Assembly: GCA_004794655.1 (NCBI GenBank) | Contig: SMMW01000597.1 | Coordinates: 248,001-312,000, forward strand | Reading direction: 5' to 3' | From: Marisa cornuarietis | Taxonomy: Eukaryota; Mollusca; Gastropoda; Architaenioglossa; Ampullariidae | DNA length: 64,000 nucleotides | In this document: piece after piece, positions 1-13,400 of the stretch | Numbering within the stretch: the stretch's first letter is position 1 | Layout of the letters: the number at the start of each line of letters is the position of its first letter | Notes under the pieces: generated by a model | Database searches by the model: none | Seen by the model: the letters and a program-made list of their open reading frames with translations, nothing else | Told to the model about the DNA's origin: nothing | Translations under genes and position numbers: made by a program

Positions 1-327
1 TTCAGAATAAGGCCAACACTTGCCTTATGTCACAAGGAGGAGTGAGGTTGGCCCTCCATGCCAAATGATCAAACTCTATTTCATTCTGTCTACATCTTCC
101 AGTCACTCTTCCAGTGCTAACCAGCATGTCATATCCAAGGTATCACAGACATATCGCTTACATTAATTCCAAAGGCATTTACATTATAGAATATTTGATG
201 GATATCTGTGTACTCTCTAATCTTAGTCCTTGAATATACAAATCCTTTAATTATTTCTTTTCTCTCATTCAGCCACCAGCACAAAACAGATGATTTATCT
301 GATAAGCAATTTTTTTATCAGACATAC

Positions 328-1449
328 CATACTCTGAGGCATTGGAAGTGACTAACGAACGCAGTAGGTTGTTGGAGAAAGCATTGTAAAATGATGGCAT
401 TGCATGGTAACCCTTGTTATTAAACCACACACGGTATGTTGGAATTTTATTTGTCACAGGATCTGATGGCTTCTCAGCTGTCCAACCACCAAATCTGAAA
501 AATAAATATTTCCTAATGTAGAGCTGACTGGCATCTTAATGTGCTACAAAATAAAAAACTTGGTAATGAACCTAGACAATTACAGTTTCAGATAATGCAG
601 CACAAAGTTAAAATGATTCAGCTTCCCAGGTTGAAAAAGAATGAACTCTTATGACAACAGAACACAAGCACCCAATCCCTACTTTCAGCCCCCTGTAGCC
701 TACATAACCGTAATATGGTACAGTCACCTGTTGTCTGTATATTTGTAAGACGACAACAGAAGGTACTGGTCAAGGTCTTTGCCAGTCAAGTTTTGCAGGT
801 AGACATCTGGTCGTGACAGCATTTGCATAACATTTTCATCTTCGGTTCCAGAGACACATGTATATATCGAGTCCCTGCAAGTGCAAGACTGTTCCATCTG
901 TCCTGAGGACTTGAATCCACTTGGTTCAAGACACTTGTGTGTTATTCTAAGTGAAAAGACCACAGCAATATGAAGTCTAAGAACACAGTTTCATGTAAAA
1001 CTAAATGTTTCATTGTAGTTTCTTTGCATAAAGAAACTCATGATTACCATTTTAAGAATGTGACAATTATAAAAATTTACAACAGCCACTGGAAGAACTG
1101 TAGATTGAGAGCTTCTTGCTGCAGGCGTGAATGCATGTTTTCCAAACGAATGATACTTTATTTAAATAATAATAATAAAAGTTTTTAAAAGATGTTTAAA
1201 TACTTTTAATGGATTAAAACAGTCATCATAATTTCACCCATTCTGAAGATCAAAAACACCATTACTCCATGCGAGCAAATACATTCAGAATCAACTAAAT
1301 ATTTGTTCTTGCAAGGCGGCCATGTTTTATTTTGATATGCAGGCCCTCACCCTGGATCATAGTCTCCCATGCATGTGGTGCCCACACCTGGAGGATCTTT
1401 CACAAGTGTCTCCATGAACTGATCACCTATGGGTACCTCACTATTGTCC
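328..1449 (-). CDS. Second extracellular domain (three exons, continues beyond the window)
   Basis: Exons 1351-1449, 728-946 and 328-494. The segment has a cluster of cysteines (KCLEPSG..., [11 protein letters not shown]), as in ABCA second ectodomains. It then has the conserved stretch FGGW and [20 protein letters not shown], diagnostic of the region before helix 8. The last exon ends in phase 1 at GTATGT. The remaining helices and NBD2 must lie left of position 1. Confidence 0.9.
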
Positions 1450-4400
1450 CTGTAAAAAGAACAATCTTTTACAGGAGTCAAATATTTTATTTCCAGTCTT
1501 TTTTTCAAATAACTAGCAGCATACCACTTTCTTCAAATTTATAACCTCTAATAAATCACATATTTTCAGGCTTGAAACAAAAGAAGAGTCAGCACAAAAG
1601 TATTTTTTACTGGTACCACATACCACAGAGCACATGCTATTTTAGGCTGCAGCTAAAATTACAAATCTGAGGCATTTTACATATATTTAAGATAGGCCAA
1701 AATAATTAATGAAATAAAATAGTTAATTCTGAAATACCTCATTATCAATATACTAAATTTCCTTTTACCAATCTGAAATAACTAATGACAGCAGACGTCC
1801 GGAAGAAGTTAAAAGCATAGTTATGTGACCAGTTGTGGAATGCAATTCCTTCTAGGACAAATAAATGCTCTTTGGAATGAACATAGAAATATTTCCTAAT
1901 ATTATACACTGCCCTGTTAACAAGCATAAAAATGATCACACTTTTGGCCACAAGGCCTGGGATAATTACTCACTGAAAAAAAGCAAAGTTATCTGGTGAG
2001 TACAAAGCTGGATCCATGATGAGGTTTGGCATTTCTGTGGCATCAGGTCGCAAGAGAGTGAAACCCATGGCTGCTGCAAATGCTAGTAGTGGTAGGATGA
2101 CAATGGTGATGGCCATCCGCCAGTTACGACGGTAGTGGTGGCACCGCTTCAGTATAAGAGTCCACAACTGCTGGAACTTGAGACCACAGCCAGTAACGCT
2201 TGGTTCTATTCTCACATGGCTTGAGTGAATAAATGTGTCTGAAAGTGATCAAAGTAGCATAAGCAAACCTCCTGGAAAAATTAAACTATAGATAAATCCA
2301 AACATCTGACCAACAGAATCAGTGTTTTATTTTTAAAATAATGTTTGCACTTAAACTGTGAAAATTTATTTGAAATAAAAACTTACCATTCAAATGCTTG
2401 ATTTAATCATTTTCTGTTAAGTTCTTAAGGGAGCTTAACTTCATGCTTTTACTGTCAAGCAAGCAAAAATAACAAGAAATTTGTAAAATTCTAGCTCTTA
2501 AAATGCTCACTCATGCAAAGACATACTGAGCAGCAGTTGCTCCTGAAAGGAAAAGGCCAGGCAAATAGCATGCTGGGCTTAACTGATAGATACTGATATT
2601 CTGAATTATTTCCGCTCAGACTGTCAGGTTTCAAATGAATTATTTACTTACAACTACATCTAAAAGACACAGGATGGTTCTTGAAGACCACCATGTTTCT
2701 GTTTCCATAAAAAATTGACCCTAATTCGTGATGTAGGATGTATAGGCATTATTTGACAAGAAAGGCATCCTCTCTTATCCCATCTTCCCCACTCATTAAA
2801 GTCCAAATTACTATTTTGCCTGCCACTTTCGTTTAACTCACTCTCGCTGTCCGTTGAGATGGATTCACTGTCTGTTGAAGAAGCCATGCTACTTGCTTTT
2901 GAAGAAAAGTCACCACTATTCTCTGCTGTGATTTTTAGGAACACCTACAAGGAAAAAAAGAAAGAATCTCTATTCTAAAGCTATTGAAGTTGATGAAGCG
3001 CCAACAAGCAATCAAAGGATTATTGAAAGTATGCAAAAAAGGAAGAATTAATTACGGAAAATAAGCATGACTGGCTACTGTTGTTACTGCCTATCAACAG
3101 TTTCCACAATGCATACATCTCTTAATTTCTTTTTAATATTCTCTACACACCAAAATTTCCTTCTGGGAGGAGGGAAGTACAGAAATTTAAGTACTAATAC
3201 ATATCAAGGTGTTCTTTGCTTTGAAAATTTTTAATAAAGAAAAAGGGATATCAAAGCAAACAACAATGCTGAAAAGGTAAAAATTCTGGAAAAAGTGTGT
3301 GAACTGATCAAAATTTATGTTTATCACTGAGACTTCTGACACAACAGTTCGTTCAGTTTTCTCTCTTGAGTTTACTTCTTCAAGTGTTGTGTTGGAAATG
3401 CCGTAGTTGAGAATGTTCAGCTGATGAGCTTGTGCATCCAGGTGACGGAAGAAATGGTGGAGGACCTCATCATCTGATTCACTGTGTGGCAGACGGACTG
3501 TAAGCTCTGTGCCAACAATCTCCACAACAGTAGCATGAGGAATCCTGGACTTGATGAATGTCATCAGCTGTGTCTGTTGGGTGGTTACTGTCATCAGCAG
3601 GCCAGGAATTCAATATGAAAATGTAAGAAAGTTACAAAACCTCTTGTCTCTTCACATACTTTTCGTTAAAGTTCTTGACCAGATAAGTTTCACTTTACTG
3701 TACTTCTACAATTGATATAGATACCAGATAATATTTACGACCACTTGATCCAAATTCTCTTAATCTAAGCTACCATCACTAATATCATCAAGATCATGCA
3801 GATGAGGATAAAAGTAAGCAGAATACAAATGAGACACTCCAACAGGTTTCAGGAACTATATCAATAGTTTGATGATCTGGAGGTTAAACCTGAAAGAGCA
3901 GACTACATTTCTAACATTCTAAAGTACAGGTATTGCTCGACTTACGACCATGATTGGTTCTGACAGACTAGTCGTAACTCGATTTGGTCATAAATCGAGT
4001 AGGCTCTGTACAGTACTGTGAAATGATGCTATAAAAATCTTCAAGTCATATTTTATCATAATTTTCTTTGTTCATTTTATGCCATTTTTATCATCTCTAT
4101 GCCATTTTGTTTCTTAATTTTACATTCCTCAGGTTTAAGTAAAACACTGCATTAACAGTACAACTGGTTTAATATTTGCAAAACATACAAAATTACAAAA
4201 CACAGGTGTAAAAAATACCATAGGAAACATTTTCCCACATAGGTCATAGGTCAAGCAATACCTGTACATATTAATTTGAAAGTGCAAGTTACATTTGGTG
4301 GAACAGCATGATTAGGTACTCACATTCCATGCTGGATGAACTTGAAGATGTGGAGGCATTTTCATCAGTCTAGAGAGGAGGGAAACAAAACTACATTTAC

Positions 4401-7400
4401 TGCTTGATAGAGTAAACACGGACATAAAACCTTTTAATGATCTATCATTCTATCAGGATGCTAATTCTTTTCATGACTCACCCGGACAGCACAGATACTA
4501 ATTGCTGAATCCATGAATCCTCTGTATTTGAGATGCAAGCCAAATTAATCTATGATCAGTGTCAACATAAACATATCCATATATAATATTATGTTTGCGT
4601 TTTTACCACTATACATGGTAATGTATGAAGAGTGTTTGTAGAGAGAAGGAAAAATAGTTGTTATACTCAAATTTTAGTAGCATGTTGAACTGAGCTCAGC
4701 CAAAGCTTTTTTTTTTAAACTGCACTCTGAAAGACCTTTAATCAAGCTTATATATCAAATGGAGAACAAGACAAAAAGCAATTGTAAAATCATTTTCAAG
4801 AACACTGTTTAATAATAATAATGCGAACGTATAATGCGCAGAATCACGAATAAGATAGATTGCACTCTCTGCGCAGTACAATTTGATAGAACGAAACATA
4901 ACAACCAATAGACAGTGAGGTACACATAGGGACACTGGACAACATAAAGATGAAGTACAAGTCAGGGATAGTATTTTGTAAAAAGATATGTTTTAAGAGA
5001 GCGTTTGAATGCGACCTTAGAGGCTGAGTGGCGAATGTGACGTGGTAGAGAGTTCCACTGCTGAGCACCACAAAGGGAGAACATCCGTTGTCCATATGTG
5101 ACTGTCTTTGTGAGAGGGAGGGATAAAATGTGGGAGTCTGATGAGGAGCGAAGGTTTCAGGCAGGAGTTTTTACAGACAAGATTTCATTAAAGTAGCTGG
5201 GGGAGTGACCTTCGAAGAAACCATAGCAGAGAGTTGAGAGCTTGTAGTCTATTCTAGCTTTAACTGGTAGCCAATGAAGAGAGCGAAGAAGTGGTGAGAC
5301 ATGATCATGTTTGCGAGTCCGAAAAACGAGACGAGCAGCTGAGTTCTGGACCTTCTGAAGCTTATCAAGGAGGTATTGAGGACAGCCAGCAAGAAGAGAG
5401 TTGCAGTAGTCTAATTTAGACAGAATAAACGAGCAGATAAGAATTTTGGTGATTGAGACGGACAGAGTATGGCGAATGGAGCTGATCTTCCGGAGCTCAT
5501 AGTATGCAGATGGACAAATGTGAGAGACATGTTTATCAAGAGACATGTCAGCAGACATTCTGTAACCTAAATTACGTGCCGAAGTTACAAAAGGAACATC
5601 GGCATTGCCTACCCGAACAGAAACAGGCAGTGAAGGGTGAACTCTGGCTCTCCTCTTTGAAGAAAGTAAAGCTTCTGTTTTTCCGTCATTTAGCTTTAAC
5701 TTGTTGTGGGTCATCCATAGCCTAATGTTTAAGCCATTCATAAATCCCAACAACCTCATCTACACACTCTTCAATTCAACTTTTTATCTATGCAATTTGT
5801 TCACTTCCCACATTCATATGCTGGTGTTTATGTTTCTTTGCTGTACAGAAAATCTCTGTTTGTAGTCTTTTGTGCACAGTACATTGAGCTGGCTTCCACA
5901 TGAGGTAATGCACTCTATAAATTATTATTAATTGTGGAAGAAACTTGATGTATTCCATGTTTTTAACTTGCCTCATCCTGCACATGCTGTAAAGGGAGCA
6001 TACTCAGGGTCAGCTTGTAGCCTCCACCCAATCTGTCCTTCAGAAAAACTGGCGAGCCTGCACATCGCAGACGACCACTGTGTAATACCAGGATCCGATC
6101 ACTCAGAATGTCCGCCTCATCCAGGTGATGGGTTGACATGAGAATAGTCCGCCCTTATGGAACAGATGGGGAAGACTGTGGGTTAATTCAAAGTGCACAT
6201 CAGAGACTTATGCTCAGCCACTACCAGGTGTAAATCAATCTGTAGAATTAGCAAGTGTACTGAAGAATATTCACCACCACCAAACCCACCACCATCACTT
6301 TTTCATCATCGGCTCTTCAAAAGTCTCTTTCAGTGTATCAAAAAAGCACATTTGTATCAAATTGACAAAGAATTAAACGTATAGCAGCTAAAATGAAAGA
6401 GTTCACTCCACAGACCTGGTCTGTTTTTGACTATGAGATTCCAGATGTCTTTGCGTGCATGGGGATCTACACCACTTGTTGGCTCATCCAAAATGACTGT
6501 TTTTGACCCTCCAACAAATGCAAGTGCCACACAAAGACGTCGTTGCATTCCACCAGATAACTTTTTGGCAGGTACATCTTTCATATACCACATGTCCACA
6601 TCATGGAGCAGTCTGCAAATAAAAAAAAAACTACATCAGCAACGTGACATCTTTTCAGTTCACAGACAACAGATCAGGAAAGTTGTGTTCACTTATGCTT
6701 TGGTCTAGAACTACCATTAACCCTTCATAAAAGTAGAAAGTTTCTAATAACTCAGTAGAAAAATGTGGACTTAAGGTTACTTACTTTCGGATATCTTCTC
6801 TGGTTTCAGTAGCAGACTGATGGCTTTTGACACCAGCATAAAATTCCATATGCTCCATGACAGTCATACTATAAAGAATAAAATTCCAGAATTGTGAACA
6901 TGCCATAATTTTTGTAAATTCATTTTTAATTGATGATTTTGGCTTTATATTTAAATTAGTTAAAAAAAACAGAAAATGTACTAAGAATGAGATCTTATTA
7001 TCTTTGAAGCTGATTCTGTTAAAAAAAGTGAAGCAAGCCAGTAATACACAGTACTTACAACTCAAACAGGTAATTGTACTGTGGACAAATTCCCAGCATC
7101 CCTGTCTTTCCAGTGACCGGTCTTCCACTTATCAAAACTTCCCCTCCACTGGGACTTAGAACCCCCGTCAGCATGTTCCTGATGTACAACATCAGAAGAG
7201 TTGTCTCACATAGCCACTTAACAATGAATCTGATAGAGACTATGGACCTTATCAGACTTATCAGCTAGATATCATCTAAGCTTAAAGTTTCCATAGCTCT
7301 TTTTCAAAGTTTGAGTATTTGTGTGCACCTATGCAAATGTGTTTGTATCATGTGTCATAATACAACATTTCTGAGTCACTAAGAATAACACTTTTTTTCT

Positions 7401-10400
7401 AGTGAAATGATAATTCCACAAAATACACCTAACGCTGTGATGCATGACTTATGTCTCACATAGCAGTTGTCTTGGCTGCTCCATTGTGACCCAGTAAAGT
7501 GGTGACTTGATCGCAGTAAATGTCGACATCGAGGCCGGGAATCACCACTGTCTTACCAAATGTCTTGCGCAGGCCACGCACACTAATTCCAATGTGCAGA
7601 CTAGTTGCAGGATCCTCATACAGCACTGAGCGCAAACACAACAGATACCAACAGTTTAAAACTAATCTAAAACTCGTCTCTCAGTCACATCTCTTTCTCT
7701 TACCTTTCTTGATGCTAATTAACTTTCCATCATCTATCTGGCTAAAAATAACACCAGCAAGGTAAACTGTACAATAAAAATGGATGCCACTTCATATCAA
7801 TTGGGTATGGCTTTACATGAAGACGCACATATGTAACCAAGTTTAAATTTCCTATATGTGCAGTTAAACATACAAATAGATATGTATATGTGCAACCATA
7901 CATCATATGCACATATATGGACAACACCCACACACAAGATATTCACCATCATCTTGAATACTAGGAGGTGATGGCTGAGGCTGTGATCGAGAAAAAAGAC
8001 AGCTGCACCAGTATTTGGGAGAAACTGGAAAGTACCATGGCTGTGCTACACCATACTTTCCTGAAAATTGAAAACAATCCATAGCCATATTTTCACGTTT
8101 CATTACCTTAAAATGATCAACAAAAAGTCTTCTTCAAAGTGAGAAAGAGTGAGAGCAATTATGTGTATGTGCGCGTGTGTCTCTATCAAACCCAATTTTT
8201 GCTGCTATCTCTAGCCTGAATTAACAAAAAATGTAAAAACCCTTTATTTCCACTCTTAACCCCTTCTTTATGTCTCTTTTCACCCACTATTACCTTTAAC
8301 TCCAATCCAACTCCTACTTCCTTTTGTTCTCTCACTCTCTCTGTTTCTGGGTTTTTTGTTTTGGCTAAGTTGTAAGCTACTGATGAAAGGTAGATTAAAC
8401 ATGTTTTACAGCCACCAGCTAGATAAAAGCAATTACAACAGTAACAATGAAATTTAATTTTCATTTATATTGTAATTAAAAAAAATTAAGAAAACAAAAT
8501 GCATGACTACTAAACACAGAACTCAATTTTTATGTGACTCATAAAACATAAGGTACCTAGAATGTTTGGACCTTTGAAAAACTAGAGTGGATGAAGATTT
8601 ATGAGCTATTATGTTGTTTCTTTGAGGTGAACCCTTTCTTCAATCACCTCTCAGATAGTTAGGTAACAGGTGATAAAAGATGCAGCTATAGAAGTTACTA
8701 TAAATTTCAGACTATATGCCGCAACTTTTTTCCCCAGCTTCGAACCCTACGGCTTAAACAGCAATGTGGCTTGTTTGTGGTGTTAACTGTTCACATTTTA
8801 AAATCAAAGCTACATACAATTGAAGCATTTCGATAAGTTGCTGAAGAGCACACCCTAATCATGCCGAAAACGAGACGAAATTCCTATGATGCAACTTTTA
8901 TCTTGTATATAACTGCGGCTTATAAACCAGCGCAGCTTATTTGTGTAAAAAATTAGTGGGTGCGGCTTATAAACAGGTGTGCTTAATAGACCGAAATTTA
9001 AGGTAATTTCAAACTTACCTGGCTTAACATTCCTGATGTACCAGCCTATGACCAGGTAGATGCCACTGTCAATCAGCATCATGAAACACATCCAGGCAAA
9101 GTTAAGTGAATCACCCACGCTGCTGTACACATTGCTCCACTGAATGCCCATCGTCTCCTGCTCAAGTCTTGTTATGAAGTAGCCTCCATAGCTAAAGGCT
9201 GTAGTTGAAGACAAACACTTGAAGAGAGATAAAAAAAAGTATTATGAATGTGTGACATTTTCACAGTTAAAGAAACTCACAAAAGGTATGTTTGTATTTT
9301 ACACATTTTGTATTTTCTCAGACATTTTTAGAGAGTTATTTTTTACCACCCTCAAAGTACATTTTCAAAGGTTTCATGAAGTTAAAAGATTTCATATATG
9401 ACTCCTTGTGAAGAAGTTACAGCAATAAAATACATACAACTTTTGCAACTTACAGCAAGAACTTTCTGCCACTGCTGCATATTGACATTCATTGAGACTA
9501 GGACTATATAGGGCAGGAAGGACAGGAAGTAGACGACCAGCATTGTCAAAATGGCGAGAGTGACTCTTGTAAAAAATGCACCAACAAGGTAGCTGCAAAA
9601 GAACCTTTGCTGCATCAAAAATTGTTAAATTTATTAAGTCTCATCCTTCCTAGTTTAAACTGAATAGGGAGAGCTTTTTGAATGAGTGTGTGGTACCTTA
9701 TCAAGTTACATGTGGCAAAAAGTATACATTCTTGTAACCATCACACAACCATCATTCAGCCATCACTCAACCATCATACAGCTGTCACACAATCATCACA
9801 AAACCCATCATACAGACATCACACAACCATCAAAAATCATACAACCATCATACAACCATCACACAACCATCCCACAGCCATTATACAACCATCACACAAC
9901 CATCTCATTTAAAATCAGAGTGGAGGATAGGATGGTTTCATGTTATCTGTGAAATCTCTACACATGGTATGTCATTTTACCTGTGTCTGACACTAAATAA
10001 ATAGGCAAAAGATTGAATAGCAATTGCAACAGGAAGAAAAAATGGATAGAAAGATTAAAAGAAAGGACAGAATGAAGGAGGATTGAGAGAAATTGAGACT
10101 CACCACATTGCTGTTGAACTGAAGCAAAAAGCCATGAAGTACAAGAAGAGGATGAGCCAGTTACTATTGTAGAATATTCCAGAAAACTTCAGAATAAGTG
10201 TCACCACAACAGACACTACTGCCATCAGCAACAAAGTGATAAGCAGCCAAGCAAAAAAGTTGAAGAATGTCACCATGCCCATTACACGTAAAGACTGAAA
10301 ACAACATGAAAATTATTTTCAAACTGTTGTTCTCCAAAAAAGGAAAAACCATTTTAATCTGCTGTGGTTCAATGAAGTCTAGTGCCATCTACAATATTTT

Positions 10401-13400
10401 AGCAGTAAATGTACAAAATAGCAAACGTACACAGGCGTGTGACTATCTTCACACTAAGTATCATCCATGTTAAGAGCACAACTCTTGTGTTCATCTGCAC
10501 ATTACTCTGTATTAATCTGTACTTTTTAGTGACAGCCCATTCCCTATATCTTCAACATAATTGCATCTAGGCCCATATTGACATTTGTAAATACAATTTA
10601 CTCACAAATACATGCACATACTATATACTATCAAACTTACAAACATATTTTCTTATATTCCTCTTAAAACACCCCCACATCTTGAAAGAAAAGAGACCCT
10701 TTTCTTCAGTACATTACTTTCTATTAATTTGACACATGTAGTGAGGACTCTTGAAAAAGACTTTCATCTGTATCAAAAGTACCTCCTCCTGTCCATCCTG
10801 TCTGTCATAGACCAGAATGTGTGTTGCTATTCCCAGAGCTGCTAGCCATGCAAAGGTGATGAGAACTGGGAGAAGGTATGAGCCAAGCAGATAAAGATAC
10901 CTGCAAATGAATGCCCATGACATTAACTTGAAAACATTTTTTCTCCAGGGAAAGTGTGATAAGCTGCTGCTGATAGATCTGTTAGTCTTAAAGTCACAAG
11001 AGAAGATACATGCCACACAACCGCACATGGGAAATCCATTACGCAAACACTCCACACTACATTTCACACACACACACACACACACCACACACACTCTCTT
11101 TCTCTTTCCTACTAAAAAATTTATAATGCAAGCAACACAGTATATTCTACCACACGCCTCACTCCACTATACTGATACAACACATCTTCTCACAATGCAC
11201 GGGGGCAAAATCTACTAGCACTGACATGTCTTGCTTGTGACAGGGGTACGGGATCTGCTGGAGAGAAACGCCTGTGAAATTCTCAAGTGCCATGCCAGTT
11301 TGCAGACGGATAACAGCACTCTCCACAAGATCTTGAAGTTGCATGAAGCCTCGCATATATCGCAGGTCATTTGCAAAATTATCATCAGGTTTTGGAATCC
11401 ATATTCTGCAGCAGTAAAATGTAGTTTTTCACAGGAACATTAAAGATGCATAACTGGATTTAGTCTTACAGCTCATACAAAAGAAATCATACAGCTCTCT
11501 ATTTATCACAAAATTAACCTAGTTAACAAGTATAGTATAAGGGGAGATTTATATTTTTTATTTCTTGATAAGAGGACATATTGTTTTCCAACTTTTATTT
11601 GGGCTTATAGTCAATGCCTTATTAACTTTAATAATTGCCATGCTTACATTATATTTTTTCCACATGCATATGCAATAATGTAGCAATGGTCATACTAACA
11701 TGGTGTCTGATCATGTGTGTAGGTTAACTCATTTATGTGCGGTCATGCAGCTCACCTTTCCTTTAACATTTTTGTTGTTCTCACATTGTCCATGTCCACT
11801 CTGATTTTGTACATAATATGCTTTGGTAACTCTTGGTTTGCATCTCGCTTTTTGCGAGAGTTAGAGTTTGGAATGTTTAAGAAGACAACACCTGAAATGG
11901 ATAAGATATACAACATGAAACAGTATTGTACAAAACAACTCAAACCATTCAGCCAAAAATACATGCCACACCTCAATATAAAACTAAAAAAGTGGACATA
12001 AATTGCAAACATAATAATCATCAAGTTTTCCTAAATGCAGAACTCAAACTACAAACATGTCCTTGTGGTACTGATCAACATGCATCACAGCTGATAACAC
12101 TCTGACTGGTGTACATGCACACATATCCCCCTAACACACACATATCCCCCTGACATACATACAAACATATCCTGACACACATACACATATATCCCCCTAA
12201 CACAAATGCACATCTGCATGCACACTCAACAACTAACAGATTTAAGCACAGCACCTGAAGCATACATGAATTATATTCTCTGAAATAACCTCAACTTCTT
12301 ACCTCCCAAAAATGTTTTATTTTTATATAGCATTTCAGCTTTTTTCTCAAGGTCAGCCTCAGTGGAAACTGCTTCAAATCTATCCAAATCAATACAGGAA
12401 GTATAGTTGTACACAACTTCTGCAACAGAATGCAGCTGCCTAATGTACGTAGAATTGAAATCGTTGGACTGGATGGCATCAAGCCCCTGGATGAGACCAC
12501 TGGTATCCACCCCAACAGCAGATGACAGCATTCCTTGCATAAAGTCGTTGTTCAGTGCTTCCTGAAGTCCAAAACAACAGCAATGAAAGATATATTTGCA
12601 CTTTTTGAAGTTTAATGTATATAGAGGTATATTTAAACAATTATTCTAATGAAGTAACATAAATACCCGTATGCTCATGAAGTCATAGCTTCCATCTGTC
12701 AGGCCAGCAAGAAGAGAGGCTTTCTCAGACCAAATCTTTGCCACTCGCTTCACCTCTGATATCGTATTAAAAACCCACTGTGTCTGCAAAGATACACAAA
12801 CAGACCAATAAGCAAATTCTTTAGTTCAGACAGGAAAATGAAACACAATTAAGAGATCATGCTTAGGACCAAAGCTTTGAACTACTATTTCTTCTGCTTC
12901 TCATGTGCACCTTTCGTTTTTCTTTTCTTCTGTCATTATGTCAGTCCAGCCTGGAAGATGAATGATGCCACAGCTTCCTGGTCCTGTCTGCAGCCTTAAA
13001 GCGGGGCGTGAAATGAAGTTGCTATTGGCTATGCATTTTCTATCAATGTATTCAATAAGGGACAATTCTGAAGAACGTATTCCAGAATTTCATCTTCAAA
13101 ACCTTTCCAAAGTGTGTTTTAGGTGACAATGACCAGTTTGTAATCACAAGATCACCATGATCTGATTAAAGGTGTCCAATTTCACCTTTAATGTCTTTTT
13201 TATGTGCACATCATGAATTCCTAAAACTTTATCCAACTATCTCATGATCAAACCAGCTATTACAAACAATTGTTAACTCTACAAGGAAACTAAGAATGCA
13301 CACAGGCATGCACCAAACAGTAAGCCACTGACCTCCTGCATGATCCTCTGAGTGACTGGAGTGTCCGGTGTGTACAATACTTTGCCTGACATGATGGGTT

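Noticed and set aside
2660..2841. Continuation of the acidic linker frame to the stop near 2660
   Set aside because: A GTGAGT donor at 2841 matches the next exon's phase and restores the conserved helix 7 segment; reading on would truncate the transporter before its second half.
9682..9952. Two overlapping plus-strand frames rich in His/Thr/Asn
   Set aside because: They are translations of the CCATCAYACAA minisatellite.
11064..11095. CA runs considered as CRISPR-like or regulatory arrays
   Set aside because: Simple dinucleotide microsatellites without spacers; CRISPR arrays are not expected in an animal genome.
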